DNA of 64,000 bases from an uncultured Bacteroidota bacterium (GCA_903851465.1 CAINOI010000062.1:55252-119251); one strand, 5' to 3'; positions 9,227-19,097 are shown, counted from the stretch's first letter. A program made the numbers and translations. Notes: generated by a model from the letters alone, not told the origin.

Positions 9227-9234
9227 CAAAGATA
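9227..9234 (-). promoter_or_regulatory. -7 element for the M23 peptidase gene
   Basis: On the minus strand this reads TATCTTTG, a match to TAnnTTTG. The predicted start site is a few bases further on, giving a leader of about 70 bases. It overlaps the early transcribed region of alaS. Confidence 0.5.
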
Positions 9235-9271
9235 GCTTTTTAATTTAGCTCAAAGCTTAAAATAAAGTCCC

Positions 9272-11965
9272 ATGATGAAGAGTTCAGAAATAAGACAGCA
9301 GTTTTTAGATTTTTTTGAATCCAAAGGACATGCCATTGTCCCATCGGCCCCAATCGTTGTAAAAAACGACCCCACTTTATTGTTTACCAATTCGGGCATG
9401 AACCAATTCAAGGATTATTTTTTGGGCAATCAAGTACCCAAGTATCCTAAGATAGCAGATACACAAAAATGTTTAAGGGTGAGCGGAAAGCACAATGATT
9501 TAGAAGAAGTGGGTGTAGATACTTATCACCACACGATGTTTGAAATGTTAGGCAACTGGAGTTTTGGGGATTATTTTAAAGCCGAAGCCATTGCATGGAG
9601 TTGGGAATTGTTAACCAAAGTATATCAATTAGACCCAAATAGATTGTATGTATCTGTATTCGAAGGGGATGCATCAGAAAACTTACCTCCTTCAAGTATC
9701 GCATTAGAAGAATGGAAAAAATGGGTGTCAGTAGACAAAATCATATACGGGAATAAAAAAGATAATTTCTGGGAAATGGGCGATACAGGCCCATGTGGAC
9801 CTTGTAGTGAAATCCATATTGATATGCGCTCTGATGAAGAAATAGCGTTGATTCCAGGCCGAGATTTGGTCAATAAAGACCACCCTCAAGTGATTGAAAT
9901 TTGGAACAATGTGTTCATGCAATACAATCGAAAAAAAGATGGCAGCCTTGAACCCTTGCCCAATAAACATGTTGACACAGGTATGGGATTTGAAAGATTG
10001 GTTCGTGCAATACAAAATAAAAAAAGCAATTACGATACTGATGTATTCACTGGAACAATCGAGGAAGTGGCTACAATCACTGGTAAGGTATATGATTTTG
10101 GGGATGGAAAAGAAGCAGTCGCTTTTAGAGTAATTGCAGATCATATTCGTGCCATCGCTTTTGCAATTGCCGATGGTCAATTGCCTTCCAATACTGGAGC
10201 AGGTTATGTGATTAGAAGAATTTTAAGAAGGGCTGTTCGTTATTATTATTCTTACTTAGATTATAAACGTCCTTTGCTGTTTCAATTAATGCCCTTATTA
10301 GCAAAACAATTTGAGCATGTATTCCCAGAGTTAAATCAACAATTAGAATTTGTAACTAAAGTGATTAAAGAGGAGGAAGAAGGGTTTTTAAGGACTCTGG
10401 AAAAAGGACTAAAGCGAATGGATGATGTCATTCATACACAAGCTAAAAATAGTGTAGTGGAAGGTCAATTGGTATTTGAATTATTTGATACTTTCGGATT
10501 TCCAGTGGATTTAACAAGATTGATTGCAAGTGAAAATGAACTTACAATTGATGAAGTAGGATTTGAGCAGGAAATGCAACAACAAAAAGACAGAAGTAGA
10601 GCTGCAACTGCAATTGACACAGGCGACTGGATACAAGTGGGTGAAGATGCTGTCACTGCATTCATTGGATATACTTCCACAGAAACAACAACACAAATTA
10701 TTAAGTACAGAAGTATTAAGGCAAAAGGTAAAGAAGCTTACCAATGGGTTTTAGCAGTAACTCCTTTTTATGCGGAAAGTGGCGGTCAGGTGGGCGACAA
10801 GGGTCAACTTATATTTGAAGATGGCACTGCACTTGCAGTGACAGATACCAAGAAAGAGAATAATTTATTTATTCATTTTACAGATAGCTTACCAAAAAAT
10901 ATTGGCACCACAGTAAAGGCAGAAGTGGATAGCACATTAAGAACACATACGACTCAACATCATTCTGCCACCCACTTATTACACGCTGCACTTAGAACTG
11001 TATTAGGAAAACATGTTGCACAAAAAGGAAGTTTAGTACATGCAGAACAATTGCGTTTTGACTTTTCTCATTTTGCAAAAATGTCCAACGAGGAAATAGA
11101 AGCAGTCACAAAATTGGTGAATGACAAAATAAAAGAAAATGTGCCGGTAGTGATTAAAGAAATGAGTAAGGACGAAGCAATTGCTTTAGGCGCTATGGCT
11201 TTATTTGGAGAAAAATATGGTGATACAGTTCGTGTAGTCGTGATGGATCCAAATTATTCGATTGAATTATGTGGTGGAACACATGTGGGGCATACTGGCG
11301 AAATAGGCCATTTTGTTATTAAAGCAGAATCATCTGTGGCTGCAGGTGTAAGAAGAATCGAAGCCGTTGTAGGATCTGCAGCAGCAGCTTTCCAAGAAGA
11401 GGCAAAAGATAAATTAAGAAAACAAGTAACTCAATTAGAAGAAGCGAATGCAGTTATAGCTTCAAGCTTAAATAAAAAAGAAACAACCATTGATACTAAT
11501 GCCTATTCGATGGATCGGCTTTCGAGTTATATAGTTGAGTTACAAAATCAACAAAAGGAGCTCAAAAAACAATTAGAAAGTAAGGAAGCGATCCTTATTA
11601 ATGAATTAGTGGAAGCGCAAAAAGATAGTTTCGAAACAATCAATGCTGTGCAATACCTTGGACTAAAAGTGGCCTTAAGCAATATGGATCAATACAAAAA
11701 GGCTGCCCAATTACTAACGCAAACACAAACTGGCGAAGTGATGGTCTTATTGGTTGGTGCACAAGGAGAAAAAGCTTTTGCTGCAATAGCCATGAGTGAT
11801 GCTTTGGTTGCTGCTAAAAATTGGGAAGCCCCACAAATGATAAAAACACATATTGCAACATTGATCAAAGGAGGCGGTGGAGGTCAAAAGACCTTAGCAG
11901 CAGCTGGTGGACAGGATAGAAGTCAATTAGATTTGATACTTTCAACCATCAAATCGCTTTTATAA
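9272..11965 (+). CDS. alaS: Alanyl-tRNA synthetase
   Basis: This class II synthetase charges tRNA-Ala and edits Ser/Gly errors. The 897-residue length is normal. The N-terminal catalytic domain contains FTNSGMNQFKDYFLG and CLRVSGKHNDLEEVG. The editing domain has H563/H564-x3-H568 (HHSATH). A later zinc-site part is in ELCGGTHVGHTGEIG, and the C-terminal C-Ala/DHHA1 part ends in the glycine-rich KGGGGGQKTLAAAGG. The start is ATG-ATG (MMK), so either methionine could be used. A -7 element lies about 65 bases upstream. Confidence 0.98.
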   Translation: MMKSSEIRQQFLDFFESKGHAIVPSAPIVVKNDPTLLFTNSGMNQFKDYFLGNQVPKYPKIADTQKCLRVSGKHNDLEEVGVDTYHHTMFEMLGNWSFGDYFKAEAIAWSWELLTKVYQLDPNRLYVSVFEGDASENLPPSSIALEEWKKWVSVDKIIYGNKKDNFWEMGDTGPCGPCSEIHIDMRSDEEIALIPGRDLVNKDHPQVIEIWNNVFMQYNRKKDGSLEPLPNKHVDTGMGFERLVRAIQNKKSNYDTDVFTGTIEEVATITGKVYDFGDGKEAVAFRVIADHIRAIAFAIADGQLPSNTGAGYVIRRILRRAVRYYYSYLDYKRPLLFQLMPLLAKQFEHVFPELNQQLEFVTKVIKEEEEGFLRTLEKGLKRMDDVIHTQAKNSVVEGQLVFELFDTFGFPVDLTRLIASENELTIDEVGFEQEMQQQKDRSRAATAIDTGDWIQVGEDAVTAFIGYTSTETTTQIIKYRSIKAKGKEAYQWVLAVTPFYAESGGQVGDKGQLIFEDGTALAVTDTKKENNLFIHFTDSLPKNIGTTVKAEVDSTLRTHTTQHHSATHLLHAALRTVLGKHVAQKGSLVHAEQLRFDFSHFAKMSNEEIEAVTKLVNDKIKENVPVVIKEMSKDEAIALGAMALFGEKYGDTVRVVVMDPNYSIELCGGTHVGHTGEIGHFVIKAESSVAAGVRRIEAVVGSAAAAFQEEAKDKLRKQVTQLEEANAVIASSLNKKETTIDTNAYSMDRLSSYIVELQNQQKELKKQLESKEAILINELVEAQKDSFETINAVQYLGLKVALSNMDQYKKAAQLLTQTQTGEVMVLLVGAQGEKAFAAIAMSDALVAAKNWEAPQMIKTHIATLIKGGGGGQKTLAAAGGQDRSQLDLILSTIKSLL

Positions 11966-12013
11966 AAAAAGTCAAGTTCAAGGAATCCAATTGTCAAAAT
12001 AGAAATTTATTTT

Positions 12014-13150
12014 ATGATAAAAAATATAAGTCTCTCATTTTTTTGTATTTTACTTTTCATCCTTCCCGGATGTAAAGATAAAAATCAGGAAGCGCGTTAT
12101 AGTGTTTCTGGAACCATTAAAAATGCAGCTAACAAGACGCTTCTTTTACAGGAAATTCCATATGGGGGAAAACCAATCATTACGATGGACTCTATTACAT
12201 TGGATGCCAATGGAAAATATAATTTTGAATTCATAGCAAAACAGGAAGGGATTTATAGACTAAGCAGTGGTGACGATTTAGATATTAGTTTTATCAATGA
12301 TGAAAAGCAAATTCAGATTAATGCTGATGCAACTAATTTCGCTAGTTACACTGTCAAAGGCTCTCCGAACAGTGAAGCAATGATTCAATACATGAAAGCT
12401 TACAGATCCAAAGATTCTTCATTATTTGCCACACTTTATGCCTTAGATAATTTGCAACAAAGCAATGGTAAAGACAGTACTATTTTTTATCTACAACAAC
12501 AGAAAGATAAAAAGATCAAAGCGTTGAACGACCATGTTGAACAAACTATTAATAGTTCAAATAGTCCAGCACTCATCTATTTTGCATTGGGCATGGCATT
12601 AAGATCCATGGAAATTAATAAAGTACTAGCCATGGCTAAAGCAGTAGCCGAAAAAACAAAAGCAGCCCCTTTGGCTGAATTTGTGACTATTTTAAATGGA
12701 CAAGTACAGGCAACTAGTCCAGCAGCTGCAATTGCAGTTGGATCCATGGCTCCAGAAATTGCATTACAGGATCCTACAGGAAAAATCATCACACTAAGTA
12801 GCTTAAAAGGTAAATATGTATTGGTGGACTTTTGGGCAAGTTGGTGTGGCCCTTGTAGAAGAGAGAATCCGAATGTAGTTGCTGCTTATGAGCAATTTAA
12901 GCTTAAGAATTTTACCATTCTTGGAGTTTCATTGGATGATGATAAAGCAGATTGGCTTGCAGCAATCCAACAAGACAAATTAAATTGGCAGCAAATAAGT
13001 GATTTAAAAAAATGGGAAAGTACGGTAGTGAATACCTATCAAATCCAAGGCATTCCATTTAATGTGCTTTTGGATCCAACTGGAAAGATAATTGCGACAG
13101 ACTTAAGGGGTAGTGCTTTACAAAACACATTAAAACAATTGTTTCCCTAA
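12014..13150 (+). CDS. TlpA-like thioredoxin-fold lipoprotein with DUF4369-type N-domain
   Basis: This is a secreted thiol-disulphide oxidoreductase. The 378-residue protein begins with a lipoprotein signal whose lipobox ends in PGC at about residue 20, so it is membrane-anchored. It then has a beta-rich DUF4369-type domain (about 30-130), a helical linker and a C-terminal thioredoxin fold with the redox motif W-C278-G-P-C281. The later cis-proline region is visible as QGIPFNVLLDPTG. Bacteroidota carry many such TlpA/ResA-like proteins, and the partner protein cannot be inferred. A strong bidirectional terminator follows it. Confidence 0.88.
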   Translation: MIKNISLSFFCILLFILPGCKDKNQEARYSVSGTIKNAANKTLLLQEIPYGGKPIITMDSITLDANGKYNFEFIAKQEGIYRLSSGDDLDISFINDEKQIQINADATNFASYTVKGSPNSEAMIQYMKAYRSKDSSLFATLYALDNLQQSNGKDSTIFYLQQQKDKKIKALNDHVEQTINSSNSPALIYFALGMALRSMEINKVLAMAKAVAEKTKAAPLAEFVTILNGQVQATSPAAAIAVGSMAPEIALQDPTGKIITLSSLKGKYVLVDFWASWCGPCRRENPNVVAAYEQFKLKNFTILGVSLDDDKADWLAAIQQDKLNWQQISDLKKWESTVVNTYQIQGIPFNVLLDPTGKIIATDLRGSALQNTLKQLFP

Positions 13151-13196
13151 TGCATCAAAAATAAATTGAGGTGCAATCAAATTGAATAAACGCTTG

Positions 13197-13240
13197 AATA
13201 AAAAAATAGCGCTTCAAATATGAAGCGCTATTTTTTTATT
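13197..13240. terminator. Bidirectional intrinsic terminator
   Basis: Two perfectly complementary 20-base arms (13197-13216 and 13221-13240) flank a 4-base loop. The GC core is TAGCGCTTCA and the outer parts are A-rich on one side and T-rich on the other, so each strand ends in a U run. It sits between the convergent TlpA-like gene and the exporter gene and can serve both. Confidence 0.9.
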
Positions 13241-13263
13241 GGTCTCTCTAGATTTTATCCAAA

Positions 13264-15591
13264 TTATTTTGACTTAATAAAAGATTTTATCAATGCTGGT
13301 AGCAATACTAAGTTCGTAAGCGTACTTACAACTAAAGTGATCGAAGTCAACCAGCCCAGTGCTTTAGTACCACCAAAATCACTAAAACAGAAAATGATAA
13401 AACCAGCAACTAATACCAAAGAAGTATAGATAATGCTAATCCCTGTATGCTTGATTGTTTGTACCAATGTGTTATGCACTTGATAGTTTAAATGAGGTAA
13501 CTCCTGCTTATAGTTCACTAAGAATCGGATTGTAACATCTATCGCAATACCCAATGCTACACTAAATACCAAGACTGTAGAAGGTTTTAATGAAACACCC
13601 GTCCAACCCATAATACCTGCTGTAATGAACAAAGGCACAATATTGGGGATTAATGAACAAATTAAAATAGGAAAAGATCTAAATAAGAAAATCATACAAA
13701 TCGCAATCAATAAAAAGGCCCAGAAGATAGACTCTCCTAATCCTTTTACGATAAAGTTACTGCCTTCTAAAAATGTAACACTACTTCCTGTGATCACTAC
13801 ATTGTACTTGGCCGTATCAAAAATAGTCTTAGAGGCACTATCTATCTTTTGCAATAATTCTGGAAGCTTAGCACTTCCTATATCCTTCATATTCACACTG
13901 ATTCTAGTTTGGCGCTTAGCAGTATCTATGAATTTATTCAATAGTTGAACAGGATTGTTCCCAGTCTTTTTTACCCCTTCTTTTGGAGCTGCACTCGCAA
14001 AATAGGGGCCAATAAATGCCATTTCAGTTCCTGTTGGGACTGCATAGGATAAACTATCCCCATCATAAAATGCTTGCTTAGCAAATTTTACACCTTCTAA
14101 TAACCCTAATGGTTTACCTAGTTCTGGTTGTTCCAATAGAAAAGTATTGAATTCGTCGATATGTTCTAAAGGCTTTGTAGATCTAATTAAACCATTTGTC
14201 TTTTTGGTATCTACAAGAATTTCTAAAGGCATTACGCCTCCGGCATGTTGTTCAAACCATTTTAAGTCGGTGTATAATTTATCTTGCTTTGGTAAATCGT
14301 CTACAATAAATGCTTCTTTTTTGATTTGCAATACGCCTAACAAAGAAATAATAACTGCAATAATCGTAATCCCAAAAACCCACCTAGTATGTGCAAATGC
14401 CCAGCGCTCAATTTTTAGCAGTATTTTTTCTAGAAATTGATTGTCTAGATAACGAACATGTTTGGCTTTAGGTACAGGTAAGTAAGAAAGCACTGGCGGT
14501 ATAAAAAATAAACTTATGAAAAACAATATCATAATGTTCAATCCTGACACCCAGCCAAATTCTTTCAATAATGGACTTTTTGTTAAAGCAAATACAAAGA
14601 AACCAATGGCAGCTGTTAAATTACAAAATAATGTCACCACCCCCATCCTCCCGACCATCTGTACAAGCGCTTTGTCCTTGTCATTGGTCTCCTTATAAGA
14701 AGTATGGTATTTATTTAAGAAATAAATACAGTTTGGAATACCAATCACCACAACCAATGGTGGAATCAAGGCAGTCAATAGTGTGATCTTTTGACCTAAT
14801 AAAACCATGGTACCAAAACTCCAAATCACGCCCATCAACACCACAGCCAAACTCATGATAGTAGCCGAAATAGATCTAAAAAAAAGTAATAAAGTAATGG
14901 CAGATAATACTAGTGACCCAATCAAAAACCAGAGCATTTCTTTTTTAATTCTATCTGCCATAATAGTTCTAATAAAAGGCAAGCCACTAATATGTATTTC
15001 TGTTTTGGTAGATTGACTAAAACGATCTAATTCATTTTGAATGCTCCCTATAATTTTAGTTCTAGAAACGCTATTGATAGAATCGGCAATAAATGAAATT
15101 GCCATGATGTAACTATTGCTATCTGGATTATAATATAAGTTTTTATAAAAGGGCAGGTTCTCAAAAACAGCTTGATCTACCAATAATAAACTATCACTTG
15201 TATAAGGTGCATGGAATACCTTCACGGGATTGAACTTAGTCTCGGTACTGTCTTTTGTAATGGTATAAGCAGTTGGGATACTCATGACTTCGGCCACCCC
15301 GGTATTTTGCTTAATGGTCCTATGCAAAGCATCTACATGATTAAAGAAATCCTTTGTATAAAAATCATTTGTCTTAAAACCTACCACGACAGTTGTTCCA
15401 TCTACGCCATATTTTTTTATGAAATCATTGTAGATGATAAATTTAGGATTATCAGAAGGGATGGCTTTGGTATACTCGTAGCTTAATTTAATTTGAACAG
15501 CAAAATACCCCATCACAACTGTACTGAGGAGTACAAAAAACAAATATGTTTTTTTAAACTTTAATATATTTTGACCTAAACGATACCACAT
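13264..15591 (-). CDS. RND-superfamily exporter (MMPL/predicted-exporter type)
   Basis: This 775-residue membrane protein has the RND half-repeat architecture: one helix, a large external domain, five helices, then the same again. The N-terminal TM1 is followed by about 190 external residues. The second half restarts near residue 395 (WAFAHTRWVFGITIIAVI). The motif VFSVALGIAIDVTIRFLVNYKQEL near the end is the typical TM10 GxxxD-type region. It resembles MMPL/hopanoid-exporter-like predicted lipid transporters rather than three-component drug pumps, and no adaptor or outer-membrane channel gene is adjacent. It is the last gene of the DegT-rpoN-PAP2 operon, 15 bases after the PAP2-like gene. 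Confidence 0.85.
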   Translation of the reverse strand: MWYRLGQNILKFKKTYLFFVLLSTVVMGYFAVQIKLSYEYTKAIPSDNPKFIIYNDFIKKYGVDGTTVVVGFKTNDFYTKDFFNHVDALHRTIKQNTGVAEVMSIPTAYTITKDSTETKFNPVKVFHAPYTSDSLLLVDQAVFENLPFYKNLYYNPDSNSYIMAISFIADSINSVSRTKIIGSIQNELDRFSQSTKTEIHISGLPFIRTIMADRIKKEMLWFLIGSLVLSAITLLLFFRSISATIMSLAVVLMGVIWSFGTMVLLGQKITLLTALIPPLVVVIGIPNCIYFLNKYHTSYKETNDKDKALVQMVGRMGVVTLFCNLTAAIGFFVFALTKSPLLKEFGWVSGLNIMILFFISLFFIPPVLSYLPVPKAKHVRYLDNQFLEKILLKIERWAFAHTRWVFGITIIAVIISLLGVLQIKKEAFIVDDLPKQDKLYTDLKWFEQHAGGVMPLEILVDTKKTNGLIRSTKPLEHIDEFNTFLLEQPELGKPLGLLEGVKFAKQAFYDGDSLSYAVPTGTEMAFIGPYFASAAPKEGVKKTGNNPVQLLNKFIDTAKRQTRISVNMKDIGSAKLPELLQKIDSASKTIFDTAKYNVVITGSSVTFLEGSNFIVKGLGESIFWAFLLIAICMIFLFRSFPILICSLIPNIVPLFITAGIMGWTGVSLKPSTVLVFSVALGIAIDVTIRFLVNYKQELPHLNYQVHNTLVQTIKHTGISIIYTSLVLVAGFIIFCFSDFGGTKALGWLTSITLVVSTLTNLVLLPALIKSFIKSK

Positions 15592-15606
15592 AATATTTAT
15601 TTTAAA

Positions 15607-16263
15607 TTAAACTACCCATACATATGCAGCCACCTGCGTACATACTCCTATAAATAATCCAACAATTAATTCTTTTTTACTATGATCACTTACAACCAAT
15701 CTTGCACTAATCACCAATGCGGTTAAAAGTACAGCCAATAGCACCCATATTGCATTATTCACTGGATAAAAAACACTCACTAAAATAATTGCAGTTGTTA
15801 CTCCCGCAATACCCATAGCATGCAGACTTACTTTCATAAAATTATTGACTGTCATGCCAATGGCACTTGCCACAAAGATGCCTAAATAAAAGAATTTTAA
15901 AGCAATAGGCTGGTCTGTGAAATTTCTACTGAGGTAATACATCCACCAATAAAAAAACATCGTAATCACATAGGGGATAATTCTCTCCTTTTGTGTTCTT
16001 AAGAAAATACTATCACTTAATTTCAATCTCCATAATAAGAATACTGCAAAGGCAGGAAAAAAAGCAGTCAACCAAGCCACACTGAATAAACGCATGTTTA
16101 ATTGCCATTCTGTGATACCCACAAATTCAAATGGCAGTACTTGCATTAAATAAAGGAAAAAATAGGTAGGGATAAATAGCGGATGGAATATATAAGACAA
16201 TAAATGTGCTATGTATTTTACTATTTTAGGTTGAGGATTTTCCATAGTTGAATTGGCTACCAT
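15607..16263 (-). CDS. PAP2-like polytopic membrane protein (divergent phosphatase family)
   Basis: This 218-residue protein has about six membrane helices. Remnants of the PAP2 (type 2 phosphatidic acid phosphatase) signature are present in order: K92-E-R94 as the first motif, S146-L-H148 as the SGH-like motif, and R188-x5-H194-x3-E198 as the third. The last residue of the third motif is Glu where most PAP2 enzymes have Asp. Activity is therefore plausible on a lipid phosphate such as undecaprenyl diphosphate, but not proved. The ATG overlaps the rpoN stop (ATGGTAG), implying coupling. A second in-frame ATG (16245) is an alternative start. Confidence 0.65.
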   Translation of the reverse strand: MVANSTMENPQPKIVKYIAHLLSYIFHPLFIPTYFFLYLMQVLPFEFVGITEWQLNMRLFSVAWLTAFFPAFAVFLLWRLKLSDSIFLRTQKERIIPYVITMFFYWWMYYLSRNFTDQPIALKFFYLGIFVASAIGMTVNNFMKVSLHAMGIAGVTTAIILVSVFYPVNNAIWVLLAVLLTALVISARLVVSDHSKKELIVGLFIGVCTQVAAYVWVV

Positions 16264-17795
16264 TCTTTTCTAAGTCTCGCGACTGGTATGTTTAAAAGTT
16301 CTCTATATTTTGCGACTGTTCTTCTTGCAATATTGTAGCCTTTTTCTTGCAATTGATCTGTTAATTCGTCATCACTCAATGGCTTAAGTTTATCTTCCCC
16401 TTCAATCAATTCCTGAAGGATGGCTTTCACCTCTTTAGTGCTTACTTCTTCACCACTATCTGTGGTCAAAGATTCACTAAAGAAATATTTTAATAAATAA
16501 GTACCAAATTCAGTTTGTACATACTTACTGTTGGCCACCCTACTCACTGTAGAAACATCTAAATTGGTTTTTTCTGCAATGTCTTTTAAAATCATTGGAC
16601 GAAGCGAAGTGGTATCCCCGCTTAAGAAAAAAGCAGACTGATAATCTAAAATAGCATTCATTGTCAACAACAAAGTCTGTTGTCTTTGCAGGATCATCTC
16701 GATAAACCATTTAGCCGAATCGATTTTTTGTTTGATAAAAAAGACTGCTTCTTTTTGTGATTTATCTTGTTTTTTACCCCCTTCGTATTCTTTTAGCATT
16801 AATTTATAATCATCACTAATCACCAATGGAGGCGCATTACGGCTATTCAATGTTAATTCTAATTTGCCATTGTTGATTAATACTGTAAAGTCAGGAATGA
16901 TATACATTTCGGCTTCATTGGTATAGCTAGTCTCTGCACCTGGCTTTGGATTTAAGGTCAGTATTTGATGTAATACTTCCTTCATTCCTAATTCATCTAA
17001 GTGTAAACTCTTTTGAATTTTATCGTAATGCTTTCTGGTAAACTCTTCAAAGTATTTTTCTAAAATGAGTATGGCAATTTTTCTTGCCTCATCATCGGAA
17101 TATAATTTTCCTCTACTGTCCGAAAAATGCGCGGACTCTCCATCCCCCTTTCTGCGTAATTGAATTAACAAGCATTCTTTTAAATCTCTTGCAGCAATTC
17201 CAACTGGATCAAACGCTTGAACTAGTTTTAATATTTGCTCAATTTCTTTTTCCTCTACCAACATGCTTTGCTTAAATGCTAGATCATCTGCAATAGATTG
17301 CATTGCCCTTCTTAAATAACCATCATCATCTAAACTACCTATAATTTGTTCTGCTATTTTAAACCCTTTTTCATCCAGGGCTAGCATGCTTAATTGATCC
17401 ATCAATACATCGTGTAAACTCTGTTCCGCTTTAATCGGAATCACCTTGTCATTATCGAGTTCTGGGTAAAATTCATCTCTTGTCTTATAATCTGCTACTT
17501 CATCATCATAACTGTACTCACTTAATTCTTCATTGCTCATCTCGAATTCATCAACAGGAACGGCTTCTTCGTCTTCATGCATGTCCTGCAGCAATTCATC
17601 GTTCATTTCTTCTGGAGAAGTAAAGTCAGATTCAAGCAAGGCAACATCCACTTCTAAAGCAGGATTCTCCTCTAATTCTTCTTTAATTCTTTGCTCAATC
17701 TGCGCACTAGGAATTTGCAACAATTTCATCAATTGGATTTGCTGAGGTGACAATCTTTGTAATTGTCTTTGCTGCATGGATTGTCCTAGTGCCAT
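16257..17795 (-). CDS. rpoN: RNA polymerase sigma-54 factor RpoN
   Basis: RpoN directs RNA polymerase to -24/-12 promoters that need an AAA+ activator. The 512-residue protein has the Gln/Leu-rich region I (QSMQQRQLQRLSPQQIQLMKLL, about 5-26), an acidic region II (about 50-110), the core-binding and helix-turn-helix parts, and the RpoN box near the C-terminus (ARRTVAKYRE). All are intact. The start ATG lies 9 bases after the DegT-family gene and its stop overlaps the PAP2-like gene, so the four genes form an operon. No enhancer-binding protein gene is in the window. Confidence 0.96.
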   Translation of the reverse strand: MALGQSMQQRQLQRLSPQQIQLMKLLQIPSAQIEQRIKEELEENPALEVDVALLESDFTSPEEMNDELLQDMHEDEEAVPVDEFEMSNEELSEYSYDDEVADYKTRDEFYPELDNDKVIPIKAEQSLHDVLMDQLSMLALDEKGFKIAEQIIGSLDDDGYLRRAMQSIADDLAFKQSMLVEEKEIEQILKLVQAFDPVGIAARDLKECLLIQLRRKGDGESAHFSDSRGKLYSDDEARKIAILILEKYFEEFTRKHYDKIQKSLHLDELGMKEVLHQILTLNPKPGAETSYTNEAEMYIIPDFTVLINNGKLELTLNSRNAPPLVISDDYKLMLKEYEGGKKQDKSQKEAVFFIKQKIDSAKWFIEMILQRQQTLLLTMNAILDYQSAFFLSGDTTSLRPMILKDIAEKTNLDVSTVSRVANSKYVQTEFGTYLLKYFFSESLTTDSGEEVSTKEVKAILQELIEGEDKLKPLSDDELTDQLQEKGYNIARRTVAKYRELLNIPVARLRKEW

Positions 17796-17804
17796 AACCT
17801 TAGC

Positions 17805-19004
17805 TTATGCTAACACTTTTTGCAATACTGCAAGAAAAGCTGCACCTTTTTCATGTACTTGCTCTTCTGTCCAAACTAAACTAATTGCTGTAGAAATACA
17901 TTTACTCATCACAGCATCGCTTTTAGAAAAATCGGTGTGTTGTAATGCAATCAAGGCATGTTGTTGTGCTTCAGACAATGGATATAAACTTGTAGCATTT
18001 TTTAAATGATCCCATTTTCTGATATAGTGCCAGTTGTTCCCGTACCAATAAAAATTACCAGCAAGTATCCCTGCCTCTTTGAAAGCGGCAATGGCATTTT
18101 CGGTATGCTGTTGAGTTGGCAAGAACCAAGTTAAAAAGCTATAACTATCCCCTACCGGATCCGGCACCACTCTAAATTGAATGCCTGGTACTTGTTCTAA
18201 ATAAGAACGTAAAATTTGGTTGTGCTTTTTTTGGATGGCTAAAAAAGTATCTAATTTTTTGATTTGTGCTACACCCACGGCCGCATGTAATTCACTAATA
18301 CGAAAGTTATAGCCCAAAGCTGGATGTAAATCTGCACCTCTGTCTACCCCTAAATGATCGTGTCCATGGTCTGTAAACGCATCCGACTTAATATATACTT
18401 CTTTATCGTTGGTCATCACAACCCCACCTTCACCGCAAGTAATTGTTTTTACAAAATCAAATGAGAAGGTGCCAGCATGTCCAATTGTACCCAAATGCTT
18501 TCCTTTATAAGTTCCGCCAATGCTTTGACAAGCATCTTCTAACAAAATTAAATTGTGTTCTTTACAAATAGCCACCAATGCATCCATATCCGCCATGCTT
18601 CCACACATATGTACTGGCATCACACATTTTGTTTTAGCCGTAATGGCCGCTTTAACTGCAGCTGGTGATAAAGTCAAGCTTTCGTCAATATCAACCAATA
18701 CTGGGATGGCACCCATACTTAAGATGGCTTCGAAACTTGCGACAAAAGTAAATGCAGGCATGATCACCTCGTCTCCAGCACCTACACCAAGTGCAGCCAT
18801 GGCGGTGGTCAATGCAGCAGTACCACTAGAGGTAAGTTGCGCATATGTTGAACCAAAAGTGGCGCAAACTGCTGCTTCCAACTCTTTGGATTTCCAAATT
18901 CCTTTTCTTGGACCGTCAAATCCATAACGCATTAAAATGCCTGTCTCTAAGACATCATTTACTTCTTTCTTTTCTTCTGCTCCAAATAATTCAAAACCGG
19001 GCAT
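17805..19004 (-). CDS. DegT/DnrJ/EryC1/StrS-family PLP aminotransferase
   Basis: This fold-type I PLP enzyme normally aminates keto-sugars for surface polysaccharides or secondary metabolites. The 399-residue protein has the family core: TSSGTAALTTAMAALGVGAGDEVI (cofactor phosphate region), LLEDACQSIGG, and the presumed Schiff-base lysine in FSFDFVKTITCGEGG. A C-terminal region with HWHYIRKW follows. No sugar epimerase or transferase genes are adjacent. It is the first gene of the rpoN operon, so its substrate stays open. A -7 element on the minus strand lies 22 bases before the start. Confidence 0.85.
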   Translation of the reverse strand: MPGFELFGAEEKKEVNDVLETGILMRYGFDGPRKGIWKSKELEAAVCATFGSTYAQLTSSGTAALTTAMAALGVGAGDEVIMPAFTFVASFEAILSMGAIPVLVDIDESLTLSPAAVKAAITAKTKCVMPVHMCGSMADMDALVAICKEHNLILLEDACQSIGGTYKGKHLGTIGHAGTFSFDFVKTITCGEGGVVMTNDKEVYIKSDAFTDHGHDHLGVDRGADLHPALGYNFRISELHAAVGVAQIKKLDTFLAIQKKHNQILRSYLEQVPGIQFRVVPDPVGDSYSFLTWFLPTQQHTENAIAAFKEAGILAGNFYWYGNNWHYIRKWDHLKNATSLYPLSEAQQHALIALQHTDFSKSDAVMSKCISTAISLVWTEEQVHEKGAAFLAVLQKVLA

Positions 19005-19026
19005 ATGCTTGATTTTTAATGATAAA

Positions 19027-19034
19027 CAAAGGTA
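19027..19034 (-). promoter_or_regulatory. -7 element for the DegT-rpoN operon
   Basis: The minus strand reads TACCTTTG, a match to TAnnTTTG, ending 22 bases before the DegT-family start codon. It is the only good candidate promoter for the four-gene minus-strand operon. Confidence 0.5.
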
Positions 19035-19097
19035 GTTTAAAAAATGAAAATTGGGGGTTTTTCCGTATTTTGCGTTCCTAAAAAAAGACTAGAACCC

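Noticed and set aside
9728..10180. 150-codon reading frame antisense to alaS
   Set aside because: It lies entirely inside a well-conserved gene on the opposite strand, is Cys/Phe/Ile-rich in the way of antisense shadows and has no promoter.
13625..13948. 107-codon frame opposite the exporter gene
   Set aside because: It is explained fully by the exporter coding sequence on the other strand.
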